This document shows positions 59,363 through 64,000 of a stretch of DNA of 64,000 bases, one piece after another (the first letter of the stretch is position 1; every line of letters starts with the position of its first letter). Source of the stretch: Cinclus cinclus (Eukaryota > Chordata > Aves > Passeriformes > Cinclidae); NCBI RefSeq assembly GCF_963662255.1, contig NC_085047.1:111820214-111884213 (forward strand). Direction: 5' to 3'. The notes under the pieces were generated by a model. The model did no database searches and was not told the DNA's origin. It saw nothing but the letters and a program-made list of their open reading frames with translations. The position numbers and the translations under genes are program-made.

Positions 59363-59861
59363 TGACAGTAGCAAAGGCAAAGGGATGATTAATTTTTCTT
59401 TTTTTTAATTTAGGGTTAAGTACAACCAATGTCCTGAGCCTTTCCATAGCTGAGAACTGGACTTAACACGTCATTGTCTCATCTATTATCATCACCAGAA
59501 TCCAAGTAATGAAGCAAATCCTCCCTTGGGAAAGCAACACAAATAAATACAAAGTGACTTTTCACAGACAAGGAAACAATCAGCCTCTCTGAACTCCTTA
59601 CTTGGCTTTGGAAGGCAGAAACCCATCACTGGCGGATAACTTTTTGGATTTCCCATGATGGTGGAAATGGGCAGACAAGCAATAGATTACATTCTACCTT
59701 TCTGACTTTAATTGGTGGAAAATATCTAAAACTTACAACATGGAGCATGAAGGGGAGCATGGAGCATTTGAAGATGAGGAACATCTAGAGCATTTGAAGG
59801 TGAAAGCATTGTGTGACAGGCTGTTACCACGTAGGATACACACTGTTAAAGAAACTCTGTG
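59363..59861. other. Non-coding stretch with short direct repeats
   Basis: GAGCATTTGAAG occurs at 59762-59773 and 59788-59799, among several GGAGCAT words between 59741 and 59800. They sit just before the pyrimidine tract. Nothing else is recognised. Confidence 0.6.
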
Positions 59862-60072
59862 TTTCCTCCTCCTCCTCCTCCTCCTCCTCCTCCTCCTCCT
59901 CCTCCTCCTCCTCCTCCTCCTCCTCCTTCTCCTCCTTCTCCTTCTCCTTCTCCTTCTCCTTCTCCTTCTCCTTCTCCTTCTCCTTCTCCTTCTCCTTCTC
60001 CTTCTCCTTCTCCTTCTCCTTCTCCTTCTCCTTCTCCTTCTCCTTCTCCTTCTCCTTCTCCTTCCTTCTCTC
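59862..60072. repeat. 211-bp pure pyrimidine tract: (CTC)n then (CTTCTC)n
   Basis: Every base from 59862 to 60072 on the plus strand is C or T. About 20 CTC/TCC units run to about 59925. They are followed by more than 20 copies of a CTTCTC hexamer, with a short transition near 59925-59940 where both occur. Long frames through it encode poly-Leu, Ser/Phe, Pro/Ser, Arg or Glu/Lys strings and are artefacts. Mirror symmetry within the tract favours triplex (H-DNA) structure. Confidence 0.98.
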
Positions 60073-63000
60073 ACTTCCTTGTTGTCCCAAAACATTTTTC
60101 AAGATCACAATTGGCTGTGGAAAATTACTCTAAGATCATCAGCAAATTATTAAGATATCTTGAATGGAATACTCTAAGTAACCTTCCCTTCTTCATGAGG
60201 AATTTATATACACACAGTGTCAGAAAGTTCAAAAATTCAAAGCACATTAACCTAAATTACCTTCAACAACTACAACAGATGTATTTTCCTAATAAAAATA
60301 TCAAAATAGAACCTTACATAATTATTTCCCCTTGAGAAAAATAACCAAAATTACACATTATTATAGGGTATATACTTTCTTGTTCATAACTGTAAAATAG
60401 ATTTTCTGAATTCATTCTTTAAAAAAACAAAGTTATATATTATATTTTATTGTTACATCTTTTTACTTTTTGGTGTATTTTTAATCTTGGCTGTTTATGA
60501 GTGTTTTGAAGGCCAAATGAAATTTTAAAATGAGCACTGAAATCTTTAAAAAATACCAGTTTTCAGAATGTTGTTTTGTAGGAAAATGTGGAATGAAAAG
60601 TTTGCAATTCCTGATTTTTCTGTGGAATTGCAATGCAATTCCAAGTTTGGACAAGCATACCTGCTTCATCTGGGAAGAAGAGACTGATGCTATCAGGGAT
60701 CCCTGGTAAACTGAGTTGGCTTTGAACTGATGACATAGTAATGAAGGTTTTAAATTCCTAAGCCATCCAACTGTCTATTAACAGCTCTTTAAACTTACTG
60801 CATACACACTGATACTGATCTGCTTATTACTGCAGAATTTCTAAACATAAACATTATTATGAAATCTTGTTGTAGCCACCAAGAATGGAGAGAGAGAGAG
60901 TGAAACACTAGACAGCTTTTCTTCGTCTTTTATTCCAGAGAATTTGTGACATTGGAGTTAGACATAACAGCCCTGTAACCTGCTCTGGGAGAAAAATAAA
61001 CCCTTATAGGACAAAATGACCAGCATTATTCAAACAATTTGCCCTGAAAAGCTTAGGAAAATGTAGGTGCAACACGGGGAGGGAGAGATATAACAGCTGA
61101 GGAGTATAAAGTACAGAAAAGTGTGGCAAGGACACAGATGTGTGCTTTTGTCAAGAAATGTGTATTTTTAAAAGGTTAATTAATGGCATAAAGCTTCTGT
61201 AGTGCACGTTGTCTCCAGCAGCCAGAAAAGGGTTTCCCAAATGTACAACCCCTTCATACTGTGGGAAAGAAGGCAAGCCCCCCTGACTATAAACCATTTT
61301 ACACCATCAGGTGCTCCTTTTGGGCTCCTCTTCCTGCGCTGTCTGAAGAGAAAGACAATTACACCGTGTGTGTGGAACACATGTCCTCTTCCCCTGGTGT
61401 GTTCAGAGCTCTAAATGTGGCTGCCTTCCCTCTTTCAGGTTTTGTCCCTGGTCTGATTGTGCTCTGCAGCCTGATTTCCACTTGAGTCCACTCAGGACTA
61501 AGATGCTGGAACACGATTGTTTCCACTCCTGGAGGCTGCTGGGTTTAGTGCCACACATTGCCTTAATGAGCTTCACCCCGAGCACGCGACCCAGCTGGCA
61601 GAAAAACAGGAAGCGTTTTGGCACACATTTTCCCTTTGTGGGGCGAGAGAGGAAGCAGACGTGAGCCCTGGCTAGCACTGACACAATTAAAATGGAAACA
61701 GAGAGCTGCCTTGCCCTTGGTGCAGTGTGAGATGAACCCTGGGTCACCCCTTTAGGCTGTGTCCCTGCCAAGACCCCTGGGTTGGGTTGGAGACGTGCGA
61801 GGAACATCCAAGTTAAAATTCACATACTAGTGGTCTCCAGGGGCCTGAGGCAGCAAAGTCAAAGGGAAGTCTGTCTCCCCATCCCCACAAAATCTGGATC
61901 AAGCCATATCTCTTCCCTTCTAGTGAGAAAGAATCTTTGATTTAATTGGTTAGAAAAGTTTGTTAAGTGAAGGTTGCTGCTGTATTTGGGGCACCAAGAG
62001 TCTTCTAACACTACAGCATTAAAGAAATAATGACATCTGCATTTATACTGAGGCAACTGTATTGTGTAATTTACAAGTGCAGATATTCTGGAAATGAAAA
62101 AACATGCTGACTTTTGTTGGCAATTCCTCCAAGTGGTCCCATTTCAGCTGTTGACAAACAGAGGATTTCATTCTCCCTCCTGTCTTGGAACTTCCCAAGT
62201 CCTTCTCATAGGTGTGTCCAAGAGTGTTTAATGTTAATTCATCTTCATCTTTGCTTCATTCCTTCATTTAGGTATTTTGTAATAGCAACAAGCATTGAGG
62301 AGGGGGTGAAGGGGTGAGGAAAACCATCTCACATTCTTTTCTTTCATTGGTAAATAACATTCAAAGCAACTTGGAAGATGTAAGCAAAAAAACATTATCC
62401 CATTCCACACCCTGGGACATTTTTTTGTGATGTAAACTTAGCAAAGATGCATGAGAGAACATTTTAGCATGAAAGCATTAATCTGTGGTTCATTATGTCT
62501 GTCAGAATAGGACTCTGTGCTGAGCAGGAGCATTTTCCTATAACTGAACTATGACATTTCTGAAAGATGGCAAGGCGAAATTTGTCTCATCTTCATTAAA
62601 AGCCAAATCCTGCAGCCCTTATCAATGACCAAACAGAATTTCTGAGCAAGTGCTACAGAGACCCTTAGATAAGATAGCAAAATGCAAGCTGATATTGGTG
62701 TTCAGCACAGTCACAGTGGCATTCTCTTTCTTTTTCAAAACGGATACACTTTTTGCCATAATGTCATGGACAGTGCCTACCTAAAGCAGAATCATTCCAG
62801 CAGCCAATTATTCCCACTTAGTGAGCAGAATCTGCATAACGAGATGTGATGCCTTTTCCTGGGATGCAGAAGAAGAAGTAATTAAAAAAATCCCACTGGG
62901 TAATGCTCATCAGTTGCTACACATTTTTTGGATGAACTGCTAAATTTTGTGAAAAACTTCACCCTCCTCATCCTAGTAGTCAGCATTCATCTGCACAACA

Positions 63001-63600
63001 TGCAAGGGCTGCACACTCATCAAACACTCGTGTTTAGTGTTTTCTTGGTGTAAATAAAAGAAAAAAACCCTTTTTTTAATGCAAAGACCTCTTTCATCTG
63101 TAGAACTCTGAGTAACTTACAGAGAAGTCAATATCTCCATCTTGCAGATGGAAAGTGGAAGACCAAGGATGATGTGGCCAACCCATGGTTGTACAGAAGC
63201 ACAGCCTGGAGAGCCCTAAAATCTTGACCCCTAAAATAAGGTCTGCATTCACAAACCCAGATGCAGAAGAGACATTTTAGGGAATAAAATCCATCTGTGC
63301 TTTCAATATTGTAACAGCTATCTCCCTAAAAAGAAAATTACTGATAGATAGAAAATCAGGCAGCTGGATGAATGGTGTAAAGATGACATTTGATCACCTT
63401 AAATGGAAAATACAAGCAATGTAGACAGTCTGCTCATAAGTCATTCATAGGTATGAGTCTATACAAGCCAGTTTTGCAAGAGTTTTAGATCTTCTTTATG
63501 ATTGTGTTTCAGCTTCAAATCTTGTTGGCATCTTCCTACAAACTTGTCATCTCTGGAAACCCCAGCTTATGCTAAGTGTAGGCCATTTGAGGGCTCTGGA
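60073..63600. other. AT-rich non-coding stretch
   Basis: No recognisable exon. The part 62370-62760 is free of simple repeats and has balanced composition, so it may be conserved non-coding DNA, though this cannot be tested here. Confidence 0.5.
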
Positions 63601-63776
63601 AACACATGGAATACAATAAGGGCAGAAAAGAACTGGGAATGGAGAGAAAGCAGAAGGAAAATCAGAAAGAGTAAAGAAAGAAGAATAAATTTGAGAGGAA
63701 GGAAGCAGGAGAGTGAAGAAGATTAAGAGAAGGGAAGAGTCACAAGAAGGAATATAGGATAAGAGATAGGGAAATT
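63601..63776. repeat. Purine-rich tract
   Basis: The plus strand is strongly biased to A and G with GAAG, AGAG and GGAA words and few pyrimidines. It is imperfect and not a clean microsatellite. A 74-codon Glu/Arg/Lys-rich frame here reflects composition. Confidence 0.65.
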
Positions 63777-64000
63777 TGGTTTTAATTATGTTTATTGTAG
63801 TTCTTCATGCACAAAATTACAAAGTGAAAACAGCATAAACAGCTCTGCTGCAGGCATGCTAGGAAACAATCCATAAAGCAAGGAAACGTTACACAGGAGC
63901 TTGGAGTGACTTACTGCATTATTCACTACATAGTAATTGCCCAAAAGAAATTAATGGGACTTTTTTCAATTAGTTTGGCAGATAGCTGGAAAGACTTATA
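63777..64000. other. AT-rich right flank
   Basis: Nothing recognised. Confidence 0.6.

Noticed and set aside
59733..60335. Frames of 94-158 codons giving poly-Arg, poly-Leu, Ser/Phe, Pro/Ser and Glu/Lys strings
   Set aside because: They are translations of the pyrimidine microsatellite in different frames, not proteins.
1..64000. CRISPR arrays, tRNA or rRNA genes, mitochondrial insertions, bacterial-type operons
   Set aside because: No spaced direct repeats, cloverleaf with A/B boxes, rRNA-like or mitochondrial gene-like sequence was seen on reading; a formal search was not possible.

Overview
The window looks like nuclear DNA of a bird, most likely a songbird. The main evidence is six 5'-truncated pieces of the CR1 LINE, the dominant avian/reptilian retrotransposon, in both orientations. 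There are also two LTR-type retroelement remnants, one of a kind I associate with passerine genomes. I saw no mammalian-type SINEs or L1, and CpG is depleted everywhere except one island. The organism call rests on repeat recognition by eye, not on a database search.

Layout. Positions 1-840 are AT-rich flank. About 840-2330 is a strong CpG island, the only clear promoter in the window. It carries a TATA-like box and three splice-donor-like motifs on the minus strand. A very good donor lies on the plus strand at 2425, just beyond the island. The island may therefore drive a gene leaving the window to the left, a transcript running rightward, or both. From about 2.4 kb to 64 kb the sequence is AT-rich and non-coding in character. 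No exon of a recognisable protein family could be identified, so this is either intergenic desert or one very long intron.

The non-coding part holds CR1 fragments near 9.1, 13.1, 20.3, 29.6, 35.9 and 53.6 kb, and LTR remnants near 8.8 and 39.4 kb. It also holds microsatellites: TA, TTA, GACA, CTTT and AAT repeats, and a 211-base pure pyrimidine tract at 59.9 kb. Smaller tandem duplications occur near 3.8, 9.9, 11.8, 30.3 and 31.5 kb, along with low-complexity A-, T- and G-rich tracts. Two compact inverted repeats sit near 24.1 and 24.6 kb. The first is a nearly perfect 40-base-arm hairpin and is the most distinctive structure found.

Two weak coding candidates are recorded without a functional call: a 150-codon minus-strand ORF at 28273-28725 and a splice-acceptor-led open segment at 59150. 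There is no operon or pathway context here, and I found no evidence of a new multi-gene system. The observations worth pursuing are the hairpin, the CpG-island transcription direction, a cluster of GATA-type motifs beside a CR1, and the triplex-prone tract.
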